64,000 bases of DNA from Pyrus communis. Its lineage: Eukaryota > Streptophyta > Magnoliopsida > Rosales > Rosaceae. This document shows, piece by piece, positions 1 to 11,100 of this stretch. Numbering within the stretch: the stretch's first letter is position 1; the number at the start of each line of letters is the position of its first letter. Under the pieces are notes generated by a model, which saw only the letters and a program-made list of their open reading frames with translations, was not told the DNA's origin and made no database searches. Location of the stretch: positions 6,998,827 to 7,062,826 of the forward strand of contig NC_084805.1 in assembly GCF_963583255.1 (NCBI RefSeq), read 5' to 3'. The position numbers and the translations under genes were made by a program.

Positions 1-254
1 AGGTGATAGTTCCAAGACTAAATCAGCACTTCACCCTAGGATATATAGGGACTAAAAATGAGTAAAATATCTTCATGGTTGTTATACGAATAAGAATTGT
101 TGGATCGCGAATTGATGATAATTAATAGTTTTTTTATTATCGTAGCTACTCAATCATCAAAGGCTATTTGGTCACACTTTTCCATTAAATGTCGATAATT
201 GTAAAAGGGTTGGCCAAATTGGAAAGCGAAAAATTCCATTTTTGAGTGCCATTA
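1..254. other. Flank left of the Harbinger element
   Basis: This is AT-rich sequence with no recognisable gene. It ends in the TTA trinucleotide (252-254) that is repeated at the far end of the adjoining element (6144-6146), so it is the left flank of a transposon insertion. Confidence 0.5.
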
Positions 255-1229
255 GAGAAGCTCCAGTAGGGCTTGTAGCCCGATGGACTGTCTATCAAAC
301 AGGGCCAAATAGCCTGAGCAAGGAGATCCAGCGTTTGCTGGCGATTAAGCCCAAGGGAGAGGCCCGACATGAGTAGACGGCCCAAGAGCCTGAAGGCCAC
401 GTGACGCAAGGCTGACATCAAGTGACGTCAACCACATTTTATATCTTTTTTGGGTCAGGCACGTGCGCTTCAAGTGCGTGTGGGCGCGCGTCGGCCGACA
501 AGGTTTCAGACCTAGGGCCCGGGGTGCGTTTCTAAATAAGTTACCGTGGGGGAGGCCACGTGGCTTCCCCACATCTGTTGGATTTCAACGGCAACAATTT
601 ATTGACCGTTGGATTTCCAACGGTAAAAAAAATTTAAAACCTTATTTAATTTCAACCATTGGATCTGAGATCAACGGTCCACGTTATTTGCCCTTATAAA
701 TTAAAAAACAAAAACAATTTAAAATTCTGAAATATTATCGTTGTGCCACGTGTGCCATCTAGAGTGTTGGAATTCAAATTTTTTTTTTAATCCAACGGCA
801 GAGATTAATTATGTGAATAAAAATGTAAAAAATTAATAAAAATCCAAAAAAAAAAAATTTGATTTTACTTTTCTATAAATACCTTCTCATTATCTTCTAC
901 CTTACACCACAATTTCATATTTTCTCAACTACTTTCAACCACATTCCTATCTTTCTCTCAAAGTTTCAATCCAATTTTTCTCCAACAAAATGACTAATGA
1001 TGTAGGTACAAATTGGACGCTTATTGAAGATGTTGCATTGTGTACTAGCTGGGTTGAAGTTACTCATGATCCGATTACGGATACTGAGATGCAGTTGTGA
1101 GAAATGTGGTGTCTTATTCATAACAATTAGCTTGAGAAAATTTGACACATCCCTACCTAGAATGTCCACTAAGACTCCAAATCGAGTTGTTCTGACCGCC
1201 ACCTATACTAAGATTTGCCCATAATCCTC

Positions 1230-2018
1230 GTTGATACGAACTTTCAACGGCTAAAACCTGGAGGGGCGAAAAACAGAAGGGTGAGTGGGCAAAAACAAAA
1301 CGTTTGAAAACACATTTCTCTTTTCTGAACATAATAACCCCTCACTGTAAAACCCCGTATAATTTTCCAAAAAATAGTAATACATACGTATGTAGAAATC
1401 ATGCTCAAGAGTAATGAAAACCGAGTATATGCCATGTTAAGTATCTCAGCAATGAAATAAGTAAGTTAGGTGAAATAAATCAATATAAATGATCTATTAG
1501 CCGGAGTCATCTAATGTGAACTGTACGGCTGAACCTATAGCTCATCAAATATGCTTGCACACAAGTCGGAACAACCTATTGTGGTCTATACGACAAGGCT
1601 AGGTATAAATAAATCACTCAAGTGCTATGATCACGTGAAAGCTATACGAATAATCGCGAGTCACCTACGAGTCGGAACCACCTAATGTGGTCTGTATGAC
1701 AAGGTTGTGCACCAAACTTGGATCCAAGGTGAGCGTGCGGTGCGGGAGGTGAACATCACGTGAAGGACTATGCCTTAGCCACGGGCGAGAGCACTAACAC
1801 CGGGGTGCAGGATAATGAGCTCTACATGCCTCTACGTATAACCATAACCAATGCAACCACTAACATCATACAATACTCACCTGAAACTTACCTAGCCTCC
1901 GCAACGTCATACAATAGTATGCATATACATACCAATGCATATAATAAAATGAAATGCAAGCATGACATGGCATTCAAAGCATAAATCATTTAAGAAAAAG
2001 GGTAACCGTAACACATAA

Positions 2019-2073
<55 letters not shown>

Positions 2074-2660
2074 AAGCAAATGCCCACTCACCTGGAGTCC
2101 GCGCTATAACTCCCTAGCACAAGCATCGAGGCATCACGAACGATCGATGCCTAGAACAATTATCAAACCACATCTCATAATCCTTCTCAATAACACACAT
2201 AACTCACATAAAACACATCCCCAAGGATGCTCAAAATGATTTGAGATCCGTTGACCAAAAGTCAACCGTCGGTCAAAGATCGATGGTAGGGTCCATAACC
2301 CTACGTAACTTGATCTGGAAGATCCGTACCTTGGATTTCTGATCCGTAACTTCCCAATATCCACATTAAGCTTCTAGAACAACATACTAAAGTTTCATTA
2401 CGATCCCACGGTTGGATCTCTGCCAATTATAATTTCAAGTGGCGGTAAGCGTTTTATTTTATGAACTTACAAATCCAATTCAGGAAGATCCGTATGTCGG
2501 ATCCCCGATCCGTAAGTTCTTATGGTCCTCAAATATTATGTACTATAATGTGTTAAAGTTTGGTGACGATCCAACAGTTGGATCATCAATTACTATTCTA
2601 ATCAAGTGGCAGACCTTAATGGAACTTCGCCGGATTCTGCAGATTTTGTAGATTTATGGG
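1230..2660. repeat. Unclassified repeat block inside Harbinger ORF1
   Basis: No coding homology is recognised. The block contains two related segments around 1565 and 1670 sharing the words gtcggaac-acct-tgtggtct, a dinucleotide tract (2021-2073), and a degenerate tandem duplication of about 130 bp at 2319-2445 and 2484-2611 built on AAGATCCGTA...GATCCGTAA words. It resembles non-coding retrotransposon sequence, but the class is not determined. Confidence 0.35.
2021..2073. repeat. (AC)n(AT)n microsatellite
   Basis: An uninterrupted run of AC repeats passes into AT repeats. It is a simple sequence repeat and is probably length-polymorphic. Confidence 0.95.
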
Positions 2661-2679
2661 GCAATCTTTAGAAATGGAT

Positions 2680-2964
2680 TGTAAGATCCCACATCGCCAA
2701 ATCATGTAAGCCTTATATGTATATTCTCATCTCTACCTAGCACGAGGCATTTTGGGAGCTCACTGGTTTCGAATTTCATTGGAACTTCGAAGTTAAGCGA
2801 GTTCGTGCGAGAGCGATCCCAGGATGGCTGACCCACTGGGACGTCCTCATGTGAGTTTCCAAAAACAAAACCGTGAGGGCGTGGTCGGGGCCCAAAGTGG
2901 ATAATATCGTGCTACGATGGAGTTGAGCCTAGGATGTGGTAGGGGCCTGGGCCTAGATGTGACA
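2680..2964 (+). mobile_element. Cassandra-type LTR carrying 5S rRNA-like sequence
   Basis: The segment starts TGTAAGATCCCACATCG and ends GATGTGACA, as LTRs of the Cassandra TRIM family do. Its centre (about 2740-2850) reads like plant 5S rRNA in the forward direction: GAACTTCGAAGTTAAGCG, then GCGATCCCAGGATGGCTGAC and GGGACGTCCTCATG. Mutations relative to 5S are scattered. No primer-binding site follows, and the flanks (TGGAT on the left, AAATT on the right) do not form a target duplication. It is therefore a solo or broken LTR whose insertion junctions have been lost. Confidence 0.75.
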
Positions 2965-4170
2965 AAATTGGTGGGAAAAGAACCAAAGAATCGATGTCCA
3001 GTTGTTGGAAAATACTTAGCCAATCGTTTAGTATGTGGAGAGACGCCTTGGCACAAGCTAGTAGTAATCTTCGAAGTGGGGAAATTTAGCGGATCAGGTA
3101 ACAATATATTATTTATTTGTTTGTACTATACCCAAATTTACATTAGCTACTTTGATTATAATTATTTCTTCTCCCGCATTCTGTAGACACTTCAAGCACA
3201 ATCTTGGTATAATGCCAAATCCAAAAACCAAAAGCAATCATTCACCCAGTAGGAATGTTGGAATATTGTCAAAGATTGTCCTAAATTCAGAGTTGTGCCT
3301 GTCGCCACGGAAGTTGTCATGAACAACACCCATCTACACTCTACGCCCAATCATTCCTCACATGTTCATGAAGATGACACAGAACAAGTGCCGGAAACTC
3401 CCCACTCTAAACAAACGTTGAGGTCGACCCGTTATCCAATTAGGCCTCAAGGTAAAAAGGCTTCAAAGAGAAAAGGGAGTGCTTCCAAGAATGATTAAGC
3501 AAAGTATATGGAAGAACTTGCTCACCAAGGTGAATTGACTTTGGCATAGGAAATGGTGAAATTTGAGGCTGATAAGGCTAGAGAAAAGGCAAATGATGCA
3601 ATTGTTGAGAGAAAATTTCAAGCTAATGAGAGAGAAAGAGAGCTACTTAGGCAAGAAAGGGAAGAGATTAGAGAAGAAAGAAGGGCTCAACGAGATCTTG
3701 ACATTATGAACACGCCTTTAGAAGGGAGTCTCCAAATTCTAAATATTTTTGGAATTCGGAGAAAGCAGATGTGGTGCGAAGGAGGCGTGCAAGAAAAGCA
3801 AGAGCAAGAGGAGATGGTCCTAACACCACAAGAGAAGATTATCCTAGCACCACAAAATTGGTTAGGTGATGATTTTCCATTCACGAGCCCATAATTTTCC
3901 CATCACTTTGTTTGTAATTGATGCCCATAATTTTCCAATCACTTTGGGTTGAAATTTCTTATTTACTTTATTTAAACTAAGAGTATATTTATTTAATTTG
4001 GTAATTTATTTAAACTAAGACAATCCTTATTCAAAGGAAATAAAAACACCAAATAAAATTACATAAACATACCAAATAATAAAAAACTCACTAAATGAAC
4101 TTAAAAAACACACCAAATAAAAAAAACACACAAAATGAACTTAAGTATCCTAAGCTTGTTTCAATTCCCA

Positions 4171-5547
4171 CTAGTGCTCTATCAAGTCAATTTGCCAGGC
4201 ATTGTGCATATATGGCCTTTGAAGTACAGTATATCGTTGAATGAGCTTTTCATTGTAACGTTCATCCTTTTCTAATGGCTCGTGTTGCACGGGTTCTTCG
4301 GTGGCGTCATGAGCACAATATATTTGTGTTCTGGAATTGTTCATCGTGTCTGGCTCATATTCATCAACAGCATCATAATTGTACTCATCTTCCACAATCA
4401 TGTTGTGAAGAATGGTGCACGTCATCATGATGGATCGAAGCGACTCTAAATCAAACATTCTGGCAGCACCCTTGACAATCGCCCATCGAGCTTGGAGGAT
4501 ACCAAAACAACGCTCCACATCCTTCCTGCACCCCTCTTGACAGCTTGCAAAGTCTTTTTCCTTTGCACTTCTCAAACATGGCACTATTTTGACAAAGGAT
4601 GACTACCTTGGGTAAATGCCATCTGCTAAGTAGTATAGCCCATCGTACTTATGTCCATTGACCTAGTACGTGACTTTTGGTGCATTTCCTTGCAGGACAT
4701 CATTGAACACTGGGAATTGGGCAAGGACATTGAGGTCATTTTGAGCTCCCAAAACCCCAAAAAAGGCATGCCAAATCCATGTATCGAAAGATGCCACCGC
4801 TTCCAAAATGATACTTTTTACTTCTTTTCTATCCCCATAAACACCTTGCCATGCACTTGGACAATTTTTCCAGGTCTAGTGCATACAATTGATGCTTCCA
4901 ATCATCCCAAGAAAATCTCGCATCTCACCCTTCTTCAGAAGCCTTTGCAAGTCCATCTCAGTATGTCTCCGGAGGTACTCTGTGGTGTAGATAGATTTGA
5001 TTGCTCCACAAAACCTCATCAGGGACTCAAGAATGGGTGATGTCCCCATCCTTGCTATCTCATCCACTTGGTCTGCAGATGCTCCATATGCAAGCATCCG
5101 CAAGGCAGCAGTAATTGTTTGCTCAAGAATGAGACCCATAACACCAAAAGCATCCTTCTTTTGCACAAAGTAAGAATCATGGTTGCAAACAGCAATCATG
5201 ATTTTTTTGAACAAATGTCGTTCCATTCTAAAATGACGTCTGAAGTACGTATCAGGGAATGCACTGTTACGGACAAAATAATCGTCCAAGAGATCTGTAC
5301 CTCGTCGTTGCCTACTTCTATCAAGGTTTTTGGTACGGGTGGGCCTGTAGATCTAAGCCACAATTTGGGTGACTCGACGAGAATATAAGGCTCTTGCCAT
5401 TCTTGCTTCGTCATCTCTCCTTCTACGCTCCTCATCCTCTTCCATCTCATTTTAGGCCACCTGGAAATTGAACATTCCTTCTGATTGGTTAAACGATTCT
5501 TCCTTTTGCTGATTGATTTCCCACATCATACTTGAAGATGAAGACAT
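4171..5547 (-). pseudogene. PIF/Harbinger DDE transposase, stop-codon pseudogene
   Basis: Read from an ATG at 5547, one frame runs 459 codons to the stop at 4171 with no frameshift. Five internal stops fall at about 5457-5455, 5355-5353, 4878-4876, 4665-4663 and 4605-4603. The family pattern is clear: an N-terminal helical region with LRMLAYGASADQVDE, the first catalytic block (GSINCMH followed by a stop and WKNCPSAW), the second block with NDLNVL, and the C-terminal ERCFGILQARW plus TCTILHNMI. The first catalytic block normally has Asp where this copy has Asn, so it is dead even apart from the stops. It is convergent with ORF1 in the same element, as is usual for the superfamily. Confidence 0.85.
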
Positions 5548-6146
5548 TGTAAGAAGGAACTAGAAACAATGAATAAAGATACAGATTTTGATTTTGGTGA
5601 AGAAGCAAGCAGAAGCTATGAATAATGATAAAGATCTTGAGAAAATTGGTGTGAGATTTCTGAGGATGGATGGTGGATTATATGGAGGATTCAGGAAAAG
5701 ATTAGGTTGTAGATAATGCCACGTGGCATGCCATCATTCTTTAAAAATCTGATCGAAATCTATCCTCAAAGATTGTAAACAGATTATGACACGTGGCGCG
5801 ACGTTATTGGTTAAAAATCTTATCGGAAATCTATCCTCAACGATTCTGAAAAGGTAACGACTCGTGGCACGACAACATTAGATAAAAATCTTATCAAAAT
5901 CCATCACCAATAATTGTCTTTTCGGATAATGACACGCGGCGCAACGAGAACGATTAAAAATCTGATCTGAAATTACAAATAAAATTATGTTGTATTATTT
6001 TAATAAAAAAAAATACTAATATTTTATTGCCTATTGCCAAGGCTATTCAGTGTAGGGGTGGAGATGCAAAAGGCAGTTACTATCCACTGGATAGATTAAA
6101 TAGTGAATAGCCCTAGAGGGCCTTAGCAACGGTGGAGTTGCTCTTA

Positions 6147-7787
6147 AGAAACGTTAGTGAACCTATAATTTGAACCTCAAAGGTTATTCTTGGATGTTTA
6201 TAATGAAGTGAAATAAAATCACTAAATATGGCATAAGGCTTCGTAGTATGTTCTCTAATTGTAAATATAGCCACATATAAGTACAGTTTCTTTTAAAACG
6301 TGAGACTTATGACTTGTGTTCAAAGTATCTCAAAACAATTTCTTAAAGTAAGAAAATGCCATGAAGTAGTTTATTAAAGATTTCAAGGAAAGAACATGAG
6401 GCTAAAGTATGTACTTGATCTCAAGGCATTGTATTCTAGATATGTTTGGTATAAATTGCCTCTTTGAGTACTCTTGTTAATTTGAACTGAATTTATATTG
6501 TTGCGATATAATCTTGAAAGAATTACATAATGACAAGCTTTACAATTTTGTGAAAAGATCAACTCCAAAGTTCGACACCATAATTCATAAATCTTAGATT
6601 TATATTTAACCATCGATTGTTGTTTATGCTCTATTATTCTCACCAGATTTCGTTTTTCAAATTTTCTTTTTTTAAAACATAATCTTTTAGCGGCTGCAGA
6701 AAAATGAACAGTTCGAATCGTTGATATCACATTCCGGTGTTTATGATTAACTGAAATATGAGTTGATATATAGTTTCTAGAGACTTTATAAAATCTAGGC
6801 AATATTTTCATTAACCATAAAAATTTGAACGTGATATGAATAATCCAAACGTTCATCTTTATGCATCCACTGAACGATCATGTTTTCAAAAAAGAAAATT
6901 TGAAAAATGGAAACTCGATGAGAAGAATGGAGTGTAAACGTAAACAACAATCAACGTTTACTTTAAATTTATGGTTATGGGATTATGGTGGCGAACTTCG
7001 GAATTACCTCTTCACATAAGTTGTAGCCCTTGTCATTATGAGCGTTTGTATATTATTATTATTTTTTTTCACACTTCAATATTAATTAAAAAACTATTAA
7101 AAAACTAACTACAACAATAGCATAGGATTTATAACTTAGATTAAATCCTTATCGTTGAATTCTTTGATCTCACTTACATTTTTAGTATTACATTTTCATT
7201 TTATTGTTTATAAAGGGTAACAGGTCGGGTTGTATTACCCATTAATATTAATGTGTCGGGTTCGAGTCGGGTCATAATAACAGATGTTACACGACACTAC
7301 CCGTTAAGATATCAAATATGTCACAAAAATCACATGAACACAGAAACTACGACACAAATGTCAAATCTACCTATAGCCTTCATATACAACAAAAAAGAAT
7401 AGAGTGAGTGATCAGCAGCCATATTAGGTCTCCATTTATTTATTTATTTTCCTCTTTTCGTTTTATGTAATTATTTTCAAATAGGATCCAGTTGTCCATT
7501 TGTTTAATAGGATTCACTGAGACAGTTTATTTCTTGAGTTTCTGGACTATTTGAATATGTACTTGTTTATTAACCATTTTATATACACTACCGTAAGTGC
7601 ATGGTAATTTATAACAATGTAGTTATGGAACCAAAGAAGAAGAAGATCCTTGTCATATTCATATTCATATCCACAATCTCAGCCTCACAGGATCACCGTG
7701 AAGCATCCAAGCAGGGATTTTTCACGTTCGAGGATTTACACCAACTTCTGGTAGTATGAATGGTTGAGCATTCGTGCTACAATCTCT
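6147..7787. other. Gene-free AT-rich region 3' of the PI4K gene
   Basis: No coding similarity was recognised. A 157-codon minus-strand open frame at 6383-6856 has low-complexity, unfamiliar composition and is probably chance. At 7217-7310 there is a short repeat-like block rich in GGTCGGGT/GGGTCAT words, similar to common plant dispersed repeats. Confidence 0.4.
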
Positions 7788-8051
7788 TTAAACTATCGGA
7801 TCAACGAGAAATGTTTGGTTTGAACATGAGATCTCTTCTTTATATTCCTCGTAAAATGACTCTACTTTGAATAATATATCATCGATATTTGACCATTTTG
7901 CAATGCCTCCAGCTTTCTCTAATTCGATTGCATCTTTACAACCCGTAAACAGCAGATTTTGAACTCCATTGATAAAATAATAACCACAAACTGTATTTTT
8001 ACAAACCTCACGAGGATCTCCATCCCTAGAATACAATGATTTCGATTTCAT
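7788..8051 (-). CDS. Unrecognised 87-codon ORF downstream of PI4K
   Basis: This open frame has balanced, protein-like composition, with Cys at several positions and an acidic C-terminal half containing SFYEEYKEE. It lies 137 bp downstream of the PI4K stop codon on the same strand. I recognise no family. It could lie in the 3' UTR of the kinase gene, be an exon fragment of another gene, or be chance. Confidence 0.2.
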   Translation of the reverse strand: MKSKSLYSRDGDPREVCKNTVCGYYFINGVQNLLFTGCKDAIELEKAGGIAKWSNIDDILFKVESFYEEYKEEISCSNQTFLVDPIV

Positions 8052-8188
8052 GCCGTTTCAAGAGTCATCTCAACACTATAAAGTGGAGACCCCTCGGGAA
8101 ATAAATTGCAGCTGTAAGACGATGAAATTTACCATTACACAGGCAATCATGTACACATGTTAAACAAGCTCCAAACACATCTCACTTT

Positions 8189-11100
8189 TTACTTCTCGAT
8201 GCCCTGCTGCAGAAACTGTATCAAGTCGTACCCAGCGGTGGTCCATTTGTTGTAGGCATCCGTGCATACATGGATCATAAAATTGGCCGCCTCACGCTCA
8301 CTCATCTCTGGATGAAATCTCTTACGAAGATTTCCAATAGGATCGCCCCGGCTGAAGCAAGGTAGCCCACTGTCTAGCATTAGTGATACTGTGTTGATAA
8401 TCCCATCCATGTATCGGCGGGCAGCAAGGTAACCCTTAACGCACAAGCTGTGGATAGATTATGTAGAACATAACACAAGTTTAAACATGTAGCCAAAGAA
8501 GAATGAACATAAAAAGAGTATCCAGAAACATAGTGAGGCAAAAGAAAACAAGAAGGACAAACCCCTTCATACCTCACAAATTGGTTCCAGGTATCGCTTT
8601 TCATAACCCTAGAAGGGTCTAATAATTGTGTCATCTCGTGGCTGAGCTTAAAGTGTGCACTTTCAAAACGCATGTTTCCACCTGGTGAGGTTTCCAAAAT
8701 GAAACCAAAATCAATATGAACAAGCCTTCCCACGCTGCATTGTCAGGCATGTCGACATCAGTTTTAGATCAGTCCTTACTTTCACAAATTGTGCATCTTT
8801 TATATTTCAAGTATCGCATTTGTAATTGGCTAATAATTCAGATTAATGGTTTGAAGATCAGGTTTTGAGTTTGGTATGCTGTTTTCATATGTGCGGGGTG
8901 CCTCGTATCGTATGCATACAAAGTCTCAGTCCTTACAAACACAAAATTTGACAAAAATAACAAATAAGAAAATAAGAAAGTAAAAGAATGGTTTGAAGAT
9001 TGTACCTGTCAAACAGAAGATTCCCATTGTGTCGATCCTTTGGTTGAAGTAAAAGGCTGGCAACTGCATAACCAGCACTGCTAATGATGAAGTTTTCACG
9101 CGCAGCTTCAAAGCTGGCAGACCCAACAGGTCCGTAATCCTGTTGAAAAATCTCATACAAACCACCATCAGTAGTTTCGCCCATCTGACTTCTGCTCCGC
9201 GTATTAGGTACAACCTGCAATAAAAAATATATTGAGAGAAAAAACCAAATGTGCATGTACTACTATGATCGGCCATTTAGCTCAAGGGAAGGAGCTTGGG
9301 GAGACCATATCACTCAAGTTAATACACCCCTTGGAATGGCGGTTCCAACATCAGATTACTCCTTCAAATCTTCGATACTAATCAATGCAATGGCATTCAT
9401 AATTCACAGTAGAGCTGAAGATATGAATGTCTAATAAATCAAAATTCAATATCAATTGGCTAAGTGATACAATCGATGTTGGAGTCTACTTTTGGTTGGC
9501 TTGAGTCTTAGAATGTCTATAACTTGTGCTACTCCAGCATAGACACAGAACCTTGATGACAGTAGTCGTAGGCAATTAATCTAAAACCCGTGCTTAAAAT
9601 ATACTGAATAGATCCCAGCTTCAGAAAATTTTATGCCAAAGCACAAAAACCAAGGGATTTCTTTCCACCAAGTAGATTACAAAAAGACAAGAAAAATGTT
9701 GCAGCCATTCAATTCCCTCAAACAACCATTGGGCGTAGCCTTGTGGCAGGAAAAGAGTTGATCCCCGATTTCTCTTCTGGCAGCAAAAATATTCTAGTTT
9801 TACAAACTAGTTGGAGGACAATTTAAAATAGAAAAAGCGGCTCCACTATTTTTTTCTTCATGTTCTAGGGGCAGATAAAAACAAAAAAATTATGTGGAGA
9901 AGATTATTAAAAACCAATGCTGGCATTAGGTAACAGCTAGCTTCAAGGAAAAACATACATTTTTTACACTTCTCCAAATACTGGAGTATTGAACCATACG
10001 CCAAGGCATTAGAAGACAGAAGTCAAATGTAGCCAGAAGCTTGTTAGATGTGAATAACCGTGTGTTCATTCAGGCGACACTTTATCATCCACATTGTATT
10101 TCTCTTTTATCAATAAAACCTGTGTTTCTCGTATAAAAAAGTAGTCTGAAGCTTGGCTAGTCCACCCTATGTAAGGTATTGACTAGAAAGTCCAAATAAT
10201 GAAAATGGAAAATGAACTGGATTGTAAAATCTAAAGCTTCGCATGGAATCGGATAAATTAAAGAATAAAATCTCAGCAAAATAACACGCATGCAGGACCC
10301 AGGACCCCCAAAAGTAGTTGACGGAGATTCAAACCTCAATAATGCCTCTCTCTGGGCCAGTTGGGAGTACACCATACGGAAACAAATAAAGATTAATTCC
10401 AACTGCTTCAAATATGTCTCTCAATAGGGAAATCACTTGAAGAGCAAGAACATCCTGGCGGCAATCATCTCCAACCTTCAAGAAAGGGAGCTTTTTTAAG
10501 CCATGAAATAAGAAAAAACTTGAACATTACTAATAATTCAAATTGTTGTAGGAATAAACAAGAGGTCACAATTTTAAAATCAGGAATCTAATTGTCTGCA
10601 TAATGTAACTTCTTTATCCATCATAACCCATCGTACAAACAAAACAATATAATAGATAAGCATGGTTTTGCAAAAGTAAAGGTTGAAGAAAGGCTTGCTG
10701 GGCAGGTTGAGTGATCATCATTAAGGGGTAATAACAATGGATTTTTCTGTGGAAAATAGAAGCCTTTCAACTTTACATGGGTCTAATCTATTTGAGATTT
10801 AAGTGGATAAGCTTACCTTGAACATACAAGCTTGTGGTTTTACATCACTGCGGTCCCCAACCCGATCGACAACATTAAATGTTATCATTATAGGAACTTT
10901 TGCTGCAGATTGCAAGGGTATTCCACTATCTACCTGAATGCCCCTTACAAGCTTGGTAGGAGCAATTGGCAAATAGAGATCCTCTCCCTCAACTTCAATT
11001 TTCTCCAACTCTCTGTTTAAGCATATTGCCTATTAGATACAACGGCATACACATAGACACACATATATATGCACGCATGTGCTTATGTGTGCATTCACAA

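Larger units (their letters stand above)
990..3894 (+). pseudogene. Harbinger ORF1 (Myb-like / NAM-associated), interrupted
   Basis: The ATG at 990 opens a reading frame typical of the DNA-binding partner of Harbinger transposases: the start reads MTNDVGTNW and continues through a trihelix/Myb-like segment to about 1100, where an in-frame TGA and then a likely frameshift occur. Similarity resumes at 3187 (CWNIVKDCPKF-like segment) and runs in one frame to 3894 through a basic linker (GKKASKRKGS) and a charged coiled coil rich in E, R and K (3553-3700). In-frame stops lie near 3250, 3496 and 3550, without frameshifts in that part. About 2 kb of foreign repeat separates the halves, and the central part of the family domain is missing. 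It is non-functional. Confidence 0.7.
255..6143. mobile_element. PIF/Harbinger DNA transposon, 5.9 kb, decayed
   Basis: The ends are imperfect inverted repeats: GAGAAGCTCCAG on the left and, on the reverse strand at the right end, GAGCAACTCCAC. They are flanked by TTA on both sides (252-254 and 6144-6146), the 3-bp target duplication typical of PIF/Harbinger. Inside are the two genes this superfamily carries in opposite orientation: a Myb-like ORF1 on the plus strand (990-3894, interrupted) and a DDE transposase on the minus strand (4171-5547). Both contain stop codons, so the element cannot move on its own. The middle (about 1230-3180) holds extra repeats that split ORF1, including a Cassandra-type LTR, which suggests later nested insertion. 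Confidence 0.8.

Noticed and set aside
2740..2850. 5S rRNA gene
   Set aside because: The 5S-like sequence is inside an LTR with LTR-type termini and has scattered mutations, so it is transposon-borne rather than a true 5S locus.
6383..6856. 157-codon minus-strand open frame
   Set aside because: AT-rich, unfamiliar composition with no family signature or splice context; probably chance.
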